A stretch of DNA of 50,998 nucleotides from contig NZ_PYOO01000021.1 in assembly GCF_003026395.1 (NCBI RefSeq), forward strand, positions 1-50,998, written 5' to 3'. The notes beneath the pieces were generated by a model, which saw only the letters and a list, made by a program, of their open reading frames with translations, made no database searches and was not told the DNA's origin. The translations under genes and the position numbers were made by a program. Positions 10,860-20,486 of this stretch are shown here, piece by piece. The stretch comes from Photobacterium iliopiscarium (GTDB lineage: Bacteria > Pseudomonadota > Gammaproteobacteria > Enterobacterales > Vibrionaceae). The stretch's first letter is position 1. Each line of letters begins with the position of its first letter.

Positions 10860-11321
10860 ATGACAACATGGCAGTGTTTACCCTTTGACGAATTAACAAC
10901 CCACCAGCTTTATGACCTATTAAAACTACGTTCAGAGATATTTTGTGTAGAACAAAACTGTGTGTATCCCGATCTTGATGATCACGACCGCGCTCCAAAT
11001 GTGTTCCATCTGTTAGGTTACGTAAACAATGAACTCGTCGCATATTTACGTTTATTAGCCCCTGGCGTCACTTATGATAATGTCAGTATTGGGCGAGTAG
11101 TGGTAACACCAAGTCAGCGTAAACATGGTTTAGGGCATCAATTATTACGTCAGGGATTAACCCATGCCGAGAAAATTTGGCCACAACAGCTAATTGAAAT
11201 AGGTGCTCAACAATATTTAGTGGCGTTCTATCAGTCTCATGGATTTACCCAAACGTCAGATATGTACCTTGAAGATGGCATTCCCCATGTTGATATGCAG
11301 TTATTACAAGATCCCACCTAA
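10860..11321 (+). CDS. elaA: GNAT-family N-acetyltransferase, ElaA-like
   Basis: A 153-residue GCN5-related acetyltransferase. It opens with WQCLPFDELTTHQLYDLLKLRSEIFCVEQNCVYPDLDGHD-like family text (broken here as DLDDHD) and contains the acetyl-CoA loop GRVVVTPSQRKHGLGHQLL near 78-96. It ends with FYQSHGFTQTSDMYLEDGIPHVDM, the block typical of ElaA. The substrate is unknown. AGGA precedes the ATG. Its stop overlaps the start of the next gene by one base (TAATG), so the two are probably translationally coupled. Confidence 0.88.
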   Translation: MTTWQCLPFDELTTHQLYDLLKLRSEIFCVEQNCVYPDLDDHDRAPNVFHLLGYVNNELVAYLRLLAPGVTYDNVSIGRVVVTPSQRKHGLGHQLLRQGLTHAEKIWPQQLIEIGAQQYLVAFYQSHGFTQTSDMYLEDGIPHVDMQLLQDPT

Positions 11322-12193
11322 TGCGCTGGTCTGCGGTTTCAATCGGTATTGCTATTTTAATTTGCGGTAATTTATCGTCATCACTGTCTGATGTGGCGGT
11401 AAAATTATTAGACGGTAGCGTATCGGCATTTCAGTACATGTTTATTCGCCAACTATTGAGCGTGATCCTAATTGCGCCATTATGGCTACGATTAACCCCC
11501 GCTCAGCGTGATATTGGGCATTGGAAGGTGAATGCAATCCGTGCCCATCTTGTATTAGCGGGTAGTGGCATGTTGCTGATTGCCTTAACTTACCTTCCAT
11601 TAGCCACCGCCAATGCCTTATTTTACGCAGCACCGTTACTCATGCTGCCATTATCAATGCTGGTATTAGGTGAGCGGCCAAATAAAGAAAAAGTATTAGC
11701 AACTGCTGTCGGGTTTATTGGCATCGTCATTGTGTTACGCCCCGATCAATTTCATTGGGCCGCATTTGCCGCACTAGGCACCGCCTCAACATTGGCGTTA
11801 TACAATGTTTTAGTACGTAAACTACCGCCACAACAACCGATTATCAGTACTCTATTTTGGACAGGTATTTTATCGTTACCCATATCAAGCCTATTAGCCT
11901 ACCAATATTGGCAGCCACTACAGCCAAAACAATGGTTATTAATTACGGCAAGTGCGTTATTCACTTTAGGTTATCAGGGCTGCTGTGTTGCGGCTTACCG
12001 TCAAAGCGAGACTTATAAGATTGGACTTGCGGAGTATTCAGGGCTTATTTTTGTCGCGATATTTGGTTATCTTTGGTTTGACGAGATCCCCGATCTGCTC
12101 ACGGGGTTAGGTATTCTATTGATCATTATTCCAATGGCACCATGGCCTAAAATCCGTCGCTCACCACAGAACATAAGCCATAACGCGGATTAA
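11321..12193 (+). CDS. DMT-superfamily (EamA) transporter
   Basis: A 290-residue integral membrane protein with about ten hydrophobic helices in two EamA repeats (about 5-135 and 145-275), as in drug/metabolite exporters such as RhaT/YdcZ relatives. Recognisable features are SDVAVKLLDGSVSAFQYMFIRQ in the first repeat and ALTYLPLATANALFYAAPLLMLPLSMLVLGE around helix 4. The substrate cannot be told from sequence. The start ATG overlaps the elaA stop codon. Confidence 0.85.
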   Translation: MRWSAVSIGIAILICGNLSSSLSDVAVKLLDGSVSAFQYMFIRQLLSVILIAPLWLRLTPAQRDIGHWKVNAIRAHLVLAGSGMLLIALTYLPLATANALFYAAPLLMLPLSMLVLGERPNKEKVLATAVGFIGIVIVLRPDQFHWAAFAALGTASTLALYNVLVRKLPPQQPIISTLFWTGILSLPISSLLAYQYWQPLQPKQWLLITASALFTLGYQGCCVAAYRQSETYKIGLAEYSGLIFVAIFGYLWFDEIPDLLTGLGILLIIIPMAPWPKIRRSPQNISHNAD

Positions 12194-12204
12194 ACATTTA
12201 TCAC

Positions 12205-12245
12205 TTAAAAATAATAGCCGCCTTAACTGGCGGCTTATTAATTTA
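12205..12245. terminator. bidirectional terminator between DMT transporter and ytfB
   Basis: Stem AGCCGCC/GGCGGCT (12216-12222 with 12229-12235), 6-nt loop. The minus-strand side is followed by ATTATTTTTAAG and the plus-strand side by TTATTAATTT, so it can serve both converging genes; the T-runs are imperfect. Confidence 0.75.
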
Positions 12246-12264
12246 ACGTATAACCATTGCAAAT

Positions 12265-13122
12265 TTATTGACGATAGAAACGGCCATTCGCATTAACAGT
12301 ATATGAAGCAGAAACACCATTACCTAAAATTTGTAAGCCATTAATTTTACCACGGCTGTTTTGACGATAACGTAATGTCTGCCCTGCTTGAATACGGCTA
12401 ATCGGTTTACCCGCGCCTTCAACTTTCGCAATAGCATAAAGATCACCGAGTGGTAATCCTTTATTACGAAAAATATTGGCTAACGTATCCCCAGCAGGCA
12501 CTTTATAACTGTACCATTGGTTCGCGGCACCTGCTGGCTGCTGAGTCGCCTTTGGCGTTGATACTGGTACTGTCTTCGTCGCCGCTTTTGATGCTACGAC
12601 AGGTTTATGGGTAGTTGTGTCTATGGTATAAACCTTACCACCATTGATCGGATAGATTTTTGAGGCCATCGGTTTACGCTCAGGGGCTGGACCACGATCT
12701 TCCATGCCACCCGCCGCTTTCATTCCCGCATCTTCTTTAACATCAGCGCTATCTAATACCACATCAGTACGTTTAACCGCACGTTGCTTACCATCTGGAT
12801 TATTTTCAGCTTGAACATTAGGGCCCGACGTCACCTGACTTGCAACATCACTATTACCTAAATTTAAGGCAATATCACGTCGCATCGGTACACCATCAGA
12901 TTGACCTTCTAATTCTTTTGCTGACGGCAGCATTAGCGCACCAATAAATATTGGCACAACAACAAGTAACGCCCAACGATGAAAGCGAGGGAAACGCTGC
13001 CATACCTGACATACACCAGATACACGCTCACTGCACTTTGTCTTTATCTCGCCAAGATTTAATTTCACTGACGGTTGCTGGTTAGCGTTTTTTTTATTTG
13101 AACGGCGATTTACCTTTCCCAT
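12265..13122 (-). CDS. ytfB: YtfB/OapA-family cell-division-associated protein with LysM-like domain
   Basis: A 285-residue protein with a basic cytoplasmic N-terminus, one transmembrane helix (RWALLVVVPIFIGALMLP, about 50-67), a low-complexity linker (about 70-195), and a C-terminal LysM-like OapA domain (YKVPAGDTLANIFRNKGLPLGDLYAI). The domain structure matches E. coli YtfB and Haemophilus OapA; YtfB binds septal glycans and localises to the division site. The divergent neighbour fklB is the same as in E. coli, which supports orthology. The start at 13122 has GGAG eight bases upstream; a GTG at 13131 would overlap that site. Confidence 0.85.
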   Translation of the reverse strand: MGKVNRRSNKKNANQQPSVKLNLGEIKTKCSERVSGVCQVWQRFPRFHRWALLVVVPIFIGALMLPSAKELEGQSDGVPMRRDIALNLGNSDVASQVTSGPNVQAENNPDGKQRAVKRTDVVLDSADVKEDAGMKAAGGMEDRGPAPERKPMASKIYPINGGKVYTIDTTTHKPVVASKAATKTVPVSTPKATQQPAGAANQWYSYKVPAGDTLANIFRNKGLPLGDLYAIAKVEGAGKPISRIQAGQTLRYRQNSRGKINGLQILGNGVSASYTVNANGRFYRQ

Positions 13123-13246
13123 ATACAGCACTCCAAAGCTTCATATGTCACGCAATTAGCGAATATTAGTTACAAACATTTACCCGATGGGGGCTAAACT
13201 GTTATCCTGCCTGCTTTAATTCATTCTACATTAAGAGATGACAATA

Positions 13247-13867
13247 ATGTCTGACGTTAAACTAGATACAATTGAGACTAAAGCAAGCTACGGTATTGGT
13301 CTACAAATGGGCCAACAACTAGCACAAAGCGGTCTTGAAGGCCTAAACGTAGCAGCAATTGCTAAAGGTATCGCAACTTCTCTAGCTGGCGAAATGCCTG
13401 AAATCGAAGTTGATGACATCAACAATGCACTACGTGAACTTCACACAACAGCAGATGCAGCTCGTCAAGAACAAGCTAAACTAGCAGCAGCTGATGGCGA
13501 AGCATTCCTAGCTGAAAATGCACAACGTGCAGAAGTTACAGTAACTGATTCTGGTCTTCAGTACGAAGTTCTTGTTGAAGGTAATGGCGAAATTCCAACT
13601 TCAGACAAGCAAGTACGTGTGCATTACCACGGTATGCTAACAGATGGCACTGTTTTTGACAGCTCTGTATCTCGTGGTCAACCTGCAGAATTCCCTGTAA
13701 CTGGCGTTATCGCTGGTTGGGTTGAAGCACTTCAAATGATGCCTGTAGGTTCTAAGTGGAAACTGTCTATTCCACAAAACCTTGCTTACGGCGAGCGCGG
13801 CGCAGGTGCTGCAATCCCTCCGTATGCAGCACTAGTATTTGAAGTAGAGCTATTAGATATTCTATAA
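13247..13867 (+). CDS. fklB: FKBP-type peptidyl-prolyl cis-trans isomerase FklB
   Basis: A 206-residue protein with the FKBP N-terminal dimerisation helices (about 1-100, opening with [16 protein letters not shown]) and a C-terminal FKBP isomerase domain ([22 protein letters not shown] near 120-141, [23 protein letters not shown] at the end). It accelerates proline isomerisation during folding. The start at 13247 follows AAGAG by nine bases and gives the E. coli length; an in-frame ATG at 13238 overlaps that site. Codon use is strongly biased towards CTA and GTA, suggesting high expression. A strong terminator follows. Confidence 0.95.
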   Translation: MSDVKLDTIETKASYGIGLQMGQQLAQSGLEGLNVAAIAKGIATSLAGEMPEIEVDDINNALRELHTTADAARQEQAKLAAADGEAFLAENAQRAEVTVTDSGLQYEVLVEGNGEIPTSDKQVRVHYHGMLTDGTVFDSSVSRGQPAEFPVTGVIAGWVEALQMMPVGSKWKLSIPQNLAYGERGAGAAIPPYAALVFEVELLDIL

Positions 13868-13891
13868 GATATCTAGCTTGAACAAATAAAT

Positions 13892-13920
13892 AAACGGCGC
13901 TATATGCGCCGTTTTTTATA
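13892..13920 (+). terminator. terminator after fklB
   Basis: Stem ACGGCGC/GCGCCGT (13894-13900 with 13906-13912), 5-nt loop, then six T's. Confidence 0.92.
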
Positions 13921-14044
13921 CCCATATGCGATGCAACCAACAAAAAATCATTGCAACAAAACAAATCTTCACTAGGATTGACATACCCGAGTCAATTTCT
14001 GATTTAAAAGACTTCGGTATTAATCTTTACTAAGGAGTCTCCCA

Positions 14045-14536
14045 ATGAAAAAACGTCGTATCGTAACAACCCTTGCAGCAGTTGCATTGTTATCATCAAG
14101 CACCATGAGTTACGCTTTTAGTCTGTCTGATATTTTCGGTGGCGAAAGTGCGGATCAAGTGGTTAGCCAAGTTGCACAAAACCCGCTCACAAAAACACTT
14201 ATTTCTGAACTCGGTATTAAACCAGAGCAAGCAGCCGGTGGTGCTGGCGCATTACTGGGCATGGCAGCAAGTCAACTTTCAGGTCCTCAAGGTAGTGAAC
14301 TGGCTAAATTGATCCCTGGTGCTGAAAAACTAACGGACTCATTACCAATGGGACTTGGTCAGCTACTTAGCAACCAAGCTAACATTGATAAAGTGTTCTC
14401 TGTTCTGGGTATGGATCCAGCGATGATCAATAAGTTTATTCCCGTTATTACCCAATTCTTAGGCCAACAAGGTGCAAGTAATGCTCTTTTAGGCGCATTA
14501 GATAAAGTATGGGCACCTGCTGCGGCAGCAAAATAA
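14045..14536 (+). CDS. DUF2780-family secreted protein
   Basis: A 163-residue protein with a clear signal peptide (about 1-24, ALLSSSTMSYA then FSLSD), so it is likely periplasmic or lipid-free exported. The mature part is rich in Gly, Ala and Leu helices (GAGALLGMAASQLSGPQGSELAKLIPGAEKL; FIPVITQFLGQQGASNALLGALDKVW) and resembles DUF2780/VcgC-VcgE-type proteins from vibrios. Function is unknown. Start is well placed: AAGGAG precedes the ATG. It is monocistronic, with its own terminator. Confidence 0.78.
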   Translation: MKKRRIVTTLAAVALLSSSTMSYAFSLSDIFGGESADQVVSQVAQNPLTKTLISELGIKPEQAAGGAGALLGMAASQLSGPQGSELAKLIPGAEKLTDSLPMGLGQLLSNQANIDKVFSVLGMDPAMINKFIPVITQFLGQQGASNALLGALDKVWAPAAAAK

Positions 14537-14560
14537 TCTTATTCTCTGTCTGAATAACCC

Positions 14561-14596
14561 ACAAGGCAGCGTCGATACGCTGCCTTGTTTTTATTT
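14561..14596 (+). terminator. terminator after DUF2780 gene
   Basis: A perfect 12-bp stem (ACAAGGCAGCGT with its complement, 14561-14572 and 14577-14588), loop CGAT, then a T-rich tail. No T-run on the minus-strand side, so it serves mainly the plus-strand gene. The converging cysH has no other visible terminator. Confidence 0.9.
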
Positions 14597-14618
14597 ATAA
14601 GCTCACCATAAAACGAAA

Positions 14619-15383
14619 CTAAATGCCTGAACCTTGTGATTCAGTGTCATTATCTTCATGTAAGCCACATTCACGTTTTAGACCAAAAAAGCGCGTCTCT
14701 TGCTCTGTCATTCCCGGCTGCCATTTGACCGTAGTATGAATATCACCGACAGATAAATAATCGTGTTGTTTTAACGGATGATAAGGTAACTGATGTTGTT
14801 GCAAATAGGCGTCAATATCATCATTAGTCCAATCTATCACGGGTAAAAACTTGAAACGGCCATTTTGAATCGCCAATACAGGTAACGTCGCGCGCGAATC
14901 GGCTTGCTCACGACGTAATCCTGAAAACCACGTTCCCACATTAAGCTCATTCAATGCCCGCCGCATCGGCTCTACTTTATTTAATTGATTATATTGTTTA
15001 ATACCATCAACACCTTGGAGCCATAATTGACCATAACGTGCTTCTTGCCATGCGGCACTGTGTTGAGCGCGATAAATATATAAATTCAAATTAAGTTGTT
15101 TAGTTAAACTATCAATAAACTGATAAGTCTCTGCAAATAAATAGCCCGTATCGGTAAGCACCACCGCAATATCCGTTTTAGCGTCAGTGACTAAATGCAA
15201 CATCACTGCCGATTGAATCCCAAAACTAGATGCTAATGCAAACTCGCCGTCAAGATTATCAAGCGCCCATAGCACTCGCTGTTGTGCAGTCATGGTTTCC
15301 AGCATGGCATTAATTTCAGCCAGCTGAATAATTTGACTCACTTTTGGCAGTTCAAGTAACTCAGCCAGTTGACATTTATGCAT
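14619..15383 (-). CDS. cysH: phosphoadenylyl-sulfate reductase CysH
   Basis: Thioredoxin-dependent reduction of PAPS to sulfite and PAP. The PP-loop-like block [18 protein letters not shown] is near residues 48-65, and [16 protein letters not shown] near 155-170 is a family signature. The catalytic ECGLHE motif is present with Cys239; the conserved extra CC pairs of APS reductases are absent, so it is the PAPS type, which agrees with cysC in the other operon. Length of 254 aa is normal. The gene overlaps the 3' end of cysI by 8 nt. Confidence 0.95.
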   Translation of the reverse strand: MHKCQLAELLELPKVSQIIQLAEINAMLETMTAQQRVLWALDNLDGEFALASSFGIQSAVMLHLVTDAKTDIAVVLTDTGYLFAETYQFIDSLTKQLNLNLYIYRAQHSAAWQEARYGQLWLQGVDGIKQYNQLNKVEPMRRALNELNVGTWFSGLRREQADSRATLPVLAIQNGRFKFLPVIDWTNDDIDAYLQQHQLPYHPLKQHDYLSVGDIHTTVKWQPGMTEQETRFFGLKRECGLHEDNDTESQGSGI

Positions 15384-17067
15384 AAAAATCCCTCATCGAT
15401 ATTTTCACTTCATCAATAATGCCAGCACGAATAGTGAAATCACCAAAGCCTTCATTCTCTTGACGCTCCGTCGACCAACGACCGACTAAATCATCTATTT
15501 CATCCATGATCTGAGCGACGGTAATATTCTCACGGTACATTTTAGGTACTCGAGTACCATTTCGATTACCCCCTAAATGAAGGTTATACCGCCCAGGCGC
15601 TTTACCGACTAAGCCTATTTCAGCCAACATCGCGCGACCACAACCATTGGGGCAGCCAGTAACACGCAGAATGATATTTTCGTCTTCGTCTAAGCCATGC
15701 TTTTCTAAAACACCTTCAACATCAGTCACAAACTCAGGTAGAAAACGTTCTGCTTCAGCCATCGCTAATGGACAAGTCGGTAGTGAAACACATGCCATCG
15801 AATTTTTTCGCTGCTCACTGACACTGTCATCCATCAAGCCATGATCACGCGCGATCTTTTCGATCTTAGCTTTGTCTTTTGCTAACACGCCCGCAACAAT
15901 CAGATTTTGGTTGGCCGTCATTCTAAAATCACCGCCATGGACCTTAGCTATTGCTGCCATACCCGTTTTAAGAGGTTTGCTTGGTGTATCCAATAAGCGA
16001 CCATTTTCAATGAATAACGCCAAATGGTGCTTACCATCAATGCCCGCAACCCAACCAATACGATCACCACGATCGGTAAACTCATACGGTCGACTGGCTT
16101 CAAAGGTAATCCCGGCTCGTGACTCAACTTCTGCTTTAAATACCGCCACGCCAACCCGATCAATAGTGTATTTAGTTTTGGCATTTTTACGGTTAGAACG
16201 GTTTCCCCAATCACGTTGAGTAGTAACTACAGCAGTGGCGACATCAAGGGTTTTATCTAAAGGTACAAACCCGAAATCATCCGCTCGACGAGGATAAGTA
16301 GCGTGGTCACCATGAGTCATTGCTAAGCCACCGCCAACTAACACATTAAAACCTACCAATTTCCCATTATCTGCAATTGCGATAAAATTCAGGTCATTAG
16401 CATGGACATCAACATCATTCTGCGGCGGAATAACCACCGTCGTTTTAAACTTACGCGGTAAATAATTACTGCCTAAAATAGGCTCTTCATCCGTTGTCTC
16501 AAGCTTTTCACCGTCTAACCAAATTTCAGCATAAGCACGGGTTTTAGGCAGTAGATGCTCACTGATCTTTTTTGCCCATTCATACGCTTGTTGATGCAAC
16601 TCAGATTCAACAGGGTTGGTGGTACACAACACGTTACGGTTTACATCCCCCGCCGTTGCGATGGAATCAATACCGATACTATTTAATGTTTGATGCATCA
16701 GTTTAATGTCAGGTTTTAACACCCCATGGAACTGAAATGTTTGACGGGTAGTTAAGCGAATACTGCCATAAGAAGTATGCTCATCAGCAAATTTATCAAT
16801 TGCTAGCCATTGTTTAGGCGTGATCACGCCCCCCGGCATTCTCGCCCGTAACATCACATTTTGGAGCGGTTCTAATTTTTGTTTAGCGCGCTCGCCGCGA
16901 ATATCACGATCATCTTGCTGATACATGCCATGAAAGCGAATTAATTGAAAGTTATCAGCGTTAAATCCCCCAGTGATGCGATCATCAAGATCTTGCTCTA
17001 TAGTGCCGCGAAGAAAATTGCTTTGACGTTTTAGACGTTCATTGTCTGATAATTTTTGCTCTGTCAT
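15376..17067 (-). CDS. cysI: sulfite reductase (NADPH) hemoprotein subunit CysI
   Basis: Six-electron reduction of sulfite to sulfide on a siroheme-[4Fe-4S] centre. The four cluster cysteines are present in [21 protein letters not shown] and [12 protein letters not shown] (residues about 428-480). Siroheme-binding arginines lie in the R(L)[10 protein letters not shown] block near 105-115. Length of 563 aa is close to E. coli. Its ATG overlaps the cysJ stop (TAATG on the minus strand), and its end overlaps cysH, so cysJIH is one coupled operon. Confidence 0.97.
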   Translation of the reverse strand: MTEQKLSDNERLKRQSNFLRGTIEQDLDDRITGGFNADNFQLIRFHGMYQQDDRDIRGERAKQKLEPLQNVMLRARMPGGVITPKQWLAIDKFADEHTSYGSIRLTTRQTFQFHGVLKPDIKLMHQTLNSIGIDSIATAGDVNRNVLCTTNPVESELHQQAYEWAKKISEHLLPKTRAYAEIWLDGEKLETTDEEPILGSNYLPRKFKTTVVIPPQNDVDVHANDLNFIAIADNGKLVGFNVLVGGGLAMTHGDHATYPRRADDFGFVPLDKTLDVATAVVTTQRDWGNRSNRKNAKTKYTIDRVGVAVFKAEVESRAGITFEASRPYEFTDRGDRIGWVAGIDGKHHLALFIENGRLLDTPSKPLKTGMAAIAKVHGGDFRMTANQNLIVAGVLAKDKAKIEKIARDHGLMDDSVSEQRKNSMACVSLPTCPLAMAEAERFLPEFVTDVEGVLEKHGLDEDENIILRVTGCPNGCGRAMLAEIGLVGKAPGRYNLHLGGNRNGTRVPKMYRENITVAQIMDEIDDLVGRWSTERQENEGFGDFTIRAGIIDEVKISMRDFYA

Positions 17068-18881
17068 TAGTACACATCCCTTTGATAGCGTTTATCTTTA
17101 CGCAGTTCATTGAGATACTGCTCTGCTTGCTCGCGCGTTTTCTTTCCTTGCTGTTCAATAACGGTTAACAAGGCTTGATGAACATCTTTGGCCATGTGGG
17201 TTGCATCACCACACACATAAACATGCGATCCTGCTTGTAACCACTGCCACACTTGTGGTGCTTGTTCTAAAATGCGCTGTTGAACATAGATTTTCTCGGC
17301 TTGATCTCGACTAAATGCGACATCTATTTGATCCACCACCCCGTCTTTTAGATATTTCTGCCATTCAACTTGGTAAAGAAAATCTTCAGTAAAGGTTCTA
17401 TCGCCAAAAAATAGCCAGTTTTTACCTGTTGCTTCTCGATTATCACGCTCTTGCACAAAGGCACGGAAAGGCGCAATTCCCGTACCAGGACCAATCATGA
17501 TCACTGGCGTATTATCATCAACAGGTAACTTGAAATTATGATTGGTTTCAACAAACACTTTCACAGCCGCGCCTTCTTGTAGACGTTGTGCTAAGAAACT
17601 AGATGCGCCACCTTGGCGTTGCTCATCACCTTGGAAAAATTTAACCACACCAACCGTTAAATGCACTTCTTCACCCACTTCTTGTTGGCTGGAAGCAATG
17701 GAATATAAGCGGGGCGTTAAACGACGTAATAAACTGATTAATTGGGTGGCAGTTAATACCGTCTTCTTAGCCGTTAAAACATCAATGATTTGGTTATTAG
17801 CCGCATACTCTCGCAATTTTTCACGATCATCCACCAGCTTTTGCAATTTTTTACTGCCAGAGAGTTTGGCATATTGGGTCACAAACTGTGGATTTGATGC
17901 GGTAATTTCATAATGGCTAATCAACGCATCACGAATAGATAAGTTACTGCCATCAACATCTACGGTAGTGGCCGCATCTAAGGCAAGTTTCGCTAATATG
18001 GCATCAACCAATTGCGGATCATTGTCAAACCACACCCCCAGTGCATCCCCCGCTTGATAGCTTAAGCCTGAACCTTCTAAATCAATTTCAATATGACGCA
18101 CATCTTTATCTGAATGGCGACCAGTGATTTTCTGGCTTACTAATAAACTGGCCGTATAAGGATTTTGCCTAGTGTAAGTGGCAACTGATGTGACATTTTT
18201 CCCCACTGGCAACTGAACGACTTCCGCTTCACCCGTTGATAAGGTTTGTTTGGTTTTAGCTAATGCTTGTGTACGCCACTCTGCGGCGGCCGCTTCATAG
18301 TCAACATCACAATCAAGGCGATCAAGCATCGGCTTCGCACCCAGTTTTGCTAAGTAGCGATCAAAATCTTTGGCGGTTTGGCAGAAAAATTCATAACTAG
18401 AATCACCGAGCCCAATCACGCCGTAGTGTAAATTCGATAATTGAGGGGCTTTTTTTGACTGTAAAAACTGGTGCAGTTCAATCGCATCATCAGGGGCTTC
18501 ACCTTCTCCATGTGTGGAAGCAATAATAATGACATGGGTTTCTTTACTAAGATTTTTTCCCTTATAGTCCCCCGCAGAGACAAGATTCACCGCAATATCT
18601 TGCGCGAGAGCTTGCTGTTGTAACGCTTGGGCGACACCTTTAGCATTGCCTGTTTGCGAGGCATAAATAATGGTTAGTTTACCCGCAGGTTTTGCAGCAG
18701 TCAGTACATTTGATGCTGGAACAGATGCCGTTGTTGATGATTGAGATTGGCTCAACCCCCAAAAATAGCCACTGATCCAAGCCAGTTGTTGTGGTGATGA
18801 TTCTGCTGCGGCTAGCTTAAGCTGATCTATTTGTTGATCATTAAGTGGGCTAGCTAAAGCTGATAGTTGGTTGATTGACAT
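17067..18881 (-). CDS. cysJ: sulfite reductase (NADPH) flavoprotein subunit CysJ
   Basis: Passes electrons from NADPH through FAD and FMN to CysI. An N-terminal flavodoxin domain ([17 protein letters not shown] near residues 70-86, [23 protein letters not shown]) is followed by the FAD/NADPH ferredoxin-reductase-like module ([38 protein letters not shown]) and the KRYQRDVY C-terminus. I chose ATG 18881 (604 aa), with AGGGA about ten bases upstream; ATG 18902 would add seven residues (MNRDRRA) and is possible. First gene of cysJIH. No clear -35/-10 pair was found in the short upstream gap, which would fit a CysB-dependent promoter. Confidence 0.95.
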   Translation of the reverse strand: MSINQLSALASPLNDQQIDQLKLAAAESSPQQLAWISGYFWGLSQSQSSTTASVPASNVLTAAKPAGKLTIIYASQTGNAKGVAQALQQQALAQDIAVNLVSAGDYKGKNLSKETHVIIIASTHGEGEAPDDAIELHQFLQSKKAPQLSNLHYGVIGLGDSSYEFFCQTAKDFDRYLAKLGAKPMLDRLDCDVDYEAAAAEWRTQALAKTKQTLSTGEAEVVQLPVGKNVTSVATYTRQNPYTASLLVSQKITGRHSDKDVRHIEIDLEGSGLSYQAGDALGVWFDNDPQLVDAILAKLALDAATTVDVDGSNLSIRDALISHYEITASNPQFVTQYAKLSGSKKLQKLVDDREKLREYAANNQIIDVLTAKKTVLTATQLISLLRRLTPRLYSIASSQQEVGEEVHLTVGVVKFFQGDEQRQGGASSFLAQRLQEGAAVKVFVETNHNFKLPVDDNTPVIMIGPGTGIAPFRAFVQERDNREATGKNWLFFGDRTFTEDFLYQVEWQKYLKDGVVDQIDVAFSRDQAEKIYVQQRILEQAPQVWQWLQAGSHVYVCGDATHMAKDVHQALLTVIEQQGKKTREQAEQYLNELRKDKRYQRDVY

Positions 18882-18984
18882 AGCACGACGATCCCTATTC
18901 ATTGCGTTATGTTAGAGTAGCCATTTAAACTAATAACAAGAAAGAATAGATAAGAATGTTTTATAACCATTTGTAAGGTTAATC

Positions 18985-19022
18985 GTACAAAAAACCCAAA
19001 TAGCGATAACACTATTTGGGTT
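18985..19022 (-). terminator. terminator after the 76-aa unknown gene
   Basis: An 11-bp stem AACCCAAATAG with its complement (18993-19003 and 19012-19022). On the minus strand it ends in six T's. It separates the small unknown gene from cysJ. Confidence 0.92.
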
Positions 19023-19047
19023 TAGAATGGGGAAATAAAGGCAGGAC

Positions 19048-19278
19048 TTAGTATTCGTCAGCAATTCTAACTTGTTGAAAACCAACTTCAAATGCTTGTT
19101 GAGTAGCACTGTCAATATCACCATAGCATTGTTCACTACCACTAATATCCGTTAATGGTACTAAACCGCCGCGACGATGGCGAAATTCAACGATATAACC
19201 ACTATTAATTGATGGTTCGATGAGTGCTTCAACAAGATCTTGGTCAGCGTATAGGTGTTTCAATTCAGTTAATGTCAT
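19048..19278 (-). CDS. small conserved-looking protein of unknown function (possibly DUF6482-like)
   Basis: 76 codons starting at ATG 19278 behind a strong AGGAG site six bases upstream (a GTG lies just before it). The protein is acidic, with no membrane segment and no cysteine cluster; the single Cys is near residue 51. The pattern YIVEFRHRRGGLVPLTD, then ATQQAFEVGFQQVRIADEY, reminds me of small DUF6482 proteins, but that is a weak recollection. It has its own terminator, and a separate terminator isolates it from the upstream outer-membrane gene, so it should have a promoter in 19279-19367. Function unknown. Confidence 0.75.
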   Translation of the reverse strand: MTLTELKHLYADQDLVEALIEPSINSGYIVEFRHRRGGLVPLTDISGSEQCYGDIDSATQQAFEVGFQQVRIADEY

Positions 19279-19367
19279 CACTTACTCCTCCCTAATACTG
19301 ATATTGTGCATCACACATATAATCAGTTTGCTTACCTTTAAAAATGGTACATAAACGGGATTAGTGC

Positions 19368-19400
19368 CAATAAAAAAACCACGAAATAATCGTGGTTTTA
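19368..19400 (-). terminator. terminator after the outer-membrane barrel gene
   Basis: Stem AAAACCACG/CGTGGTTTT (19375-19383 with 19391-19399), with a run of seven T's on the minus strand. Confidence 0.9.
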
Positions 19401-19432
19401 TAATTAGATCACACAATGAAAGCTGACGTTAA

Positions 19433-20059
19433 TTAGAAATCAACTTCTACACCAGCAAACCAACCATCGAGGTCAACATCACCAGTGTTTGATTTTTTAA
19501 AGTCATAATCCATCATACGGTAACCCGCACGAAGGTTAAGATCTGCGGCAATTAAATCTAATGTGAATTTCACACCCGCTTGACCATCAAATAAACGTGT
19601 ACCGTCATATTTACCTGCATTCGCTTGAGCAAATACAGTAAGTGGTGTTGCTGGAATACCCAGTTCAGCACTACCATAAATAGTTGGTTGCCAATCACTA
19701 AAACTATTATTCTGCTGGATTTTAACGCCAGCAAATTTAGACATTGTTACACCTAAGTCTAACGCAACTAAATCGTTATCTAGAATTTCATAGTAAGCAG
19801 TAAAATCACTTTGCTCAAATTTCACATTACCCGCATTGATATCGTTATAACGTACCATTACGTTTGGCACTAAAGGGATAAAGTGCTCAAAAGATGCATA
19901 GTAAGATGTCGATGTATCATCACTCTTGTGACCATCTACTTTTGCGTTTGTAAACCATGCATCCGCACCCACTTTAACACCTAGTAAGGTATCAGCCTGG
20001 GCTGGAAGGGCTGCTGCTAGCGTCATTGCTGCTGCAAGTGAAAGCACCACTTTTTTCAT
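19433..20059 (-). CDS. TIGR04219-type outer-membrane beta-barrel protein
   Basis: 208 residues with a typical signal peptide (MKKVVLSLAAAMTLAAALPAQA, cut after about residue 22). The mature protein alternates hydrophobic and polar residues, contains aromatic strand ends and ends in VDLDGWFAGVEVDF, with the terminal Phe needed for barrel insertion. That matches the small TIGR04219 outer-membrane family common in vibrios. Ligand and function are unknown. The promoter region carries a TATAAT box (20104-20109) without a matching -35 and a run of 10-bp direct repeats, suggesting an activator. Confidence 0.8.
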   Translation of the reverse strand: MKKVVLSLAAAMTLAAALPAQADTLLGVKVGADAWFTNAKVDGHKSDDTSTSYYASFEHFIPLVPNVMVRYNDINAGNVKFEQSDFTAYYEILDNDLVALDLGVTMSKFAGVKIQQNNSFSDWQPTIYGSAELGIPATPLTVFAQANAGKYDGTRLFDGQAGVKFTLDLIAADLNLRAGYRMMDYDFKKSNTGDVDLDGWFAGVEVDF

Positions 20060-20103
20060 GCTGAGTCTCCGCTCTTATCATTTTATGTAATTAATCGCAC
20101 AAA

Positions 20104-20109
20104 ATTATA
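20104..20109 (-). promoter_or_regulatory. -10 element of the outer-membrane barrel gene
   Basis: TATAAT on the minus strand, 45 nt upstream of the ATG. At 16-18 nt spacing no acceptable -35 hexamer exists (the nearest options are CAGAGT and AGAGTT). This suggests activator-dependent transcription; the direct repeats at 20131-20180 begin just upstream. Confidence 0.5.
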
Positions 20110-20130
20110 TCAGAAGCGGTATAAAAACTC

Positions 20131-20180
20131 TGCAATCAATCGCAATCAATAGCAGTTAGTTGCAATTAATTGCATTAGTG
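20131..20180. repeat. five tandem 10-bp direct repeats
   Basis: Five consecutive decamers: tgcaatcaat, cgcaatcaat, agcagttagt, tgcaattaat and a partial tgcattagtg. They are in exact 10-bp register, about one helical turn. They cover the pspG stop codon and extend to about 22 bp from the -10 box of the next gene, i.e. roughly -33 to -82 of its likely start site. This layout suits tandem binding of an activator such as an OmpR-family regulator, but the protein is not known. Confidence 0.7.
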
Positions 20181-20417
20181 ACGACGGTAACGTGACATCC
20201 GATCTTGATGTTGCTTATCTGCATTACGCTCTCGAAAGAACCAAATACCTAATGCTATCACGATGATCCACGGCAATAATTTAAAGACAAGCCCCAACAT
20301 ACCCACAACCGCCATTACCGCAAAACCTGCTGCAACCGCAATGAGAACACCAATCAAACTAACACCGGTAAATATCAGTACCAATGTAAAAGCAACCAAA
20401 AATAGGAACTCAAACAT
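20175..20417 (-). CDS. pspG: envelope stress response protein PspG
   Basis: An 80-residue inner-membrane protein with two hydrophobic helices (about 3-24 and 28-61; TGVSLIGVLIAVAAG and MLGLVFKLLPWIIVIALGIWF) and a charged C-terminal tail. Sequence and size match E. coli PspG, the member of the phage-shock regulon encoded away from the pspABC operon. Its neighbour dusA is the same as in E. coli. GGA precedes the ATG. A sigma-54 promoter 70 nt upstream strongly supports the assignment, since psp genes are transcribed by sigma-54 with PspF. Confidence 0.9.
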   Translation of the reverse strand: MFEFLFLVAFTLVLIFTGVSLIGVLIAVAAGFAVMAVVGMLGLVFKLLPWIIVIALGIWFFRERNADKQHQDRMSRYRRH

Positions 20418-20486
20418 AGACTATCCTTTTTATTTCTGCGGTATCAAAATGAAACCCCAGAGTTATATTCATTATTACTTAACTAT

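Noticed and set aside
12265..13122. LysM peptidoglycan hydrolase
   Set aside because: No catalytic M23 domain is present; only a transmembrane helix, linker and OapA/LysM-like domain, which is YtfB.
15948..16214. 88-aa open frame inside cysI
   Set aside because: Shadow frame of cysI, with an unlikely amino-acid composition and no independent start signals.
18930..19142. 70-aa open frame on the minus strand
   Set aside because: It overlaps a terminator hairpin and the real 76-codon gene in another frame.
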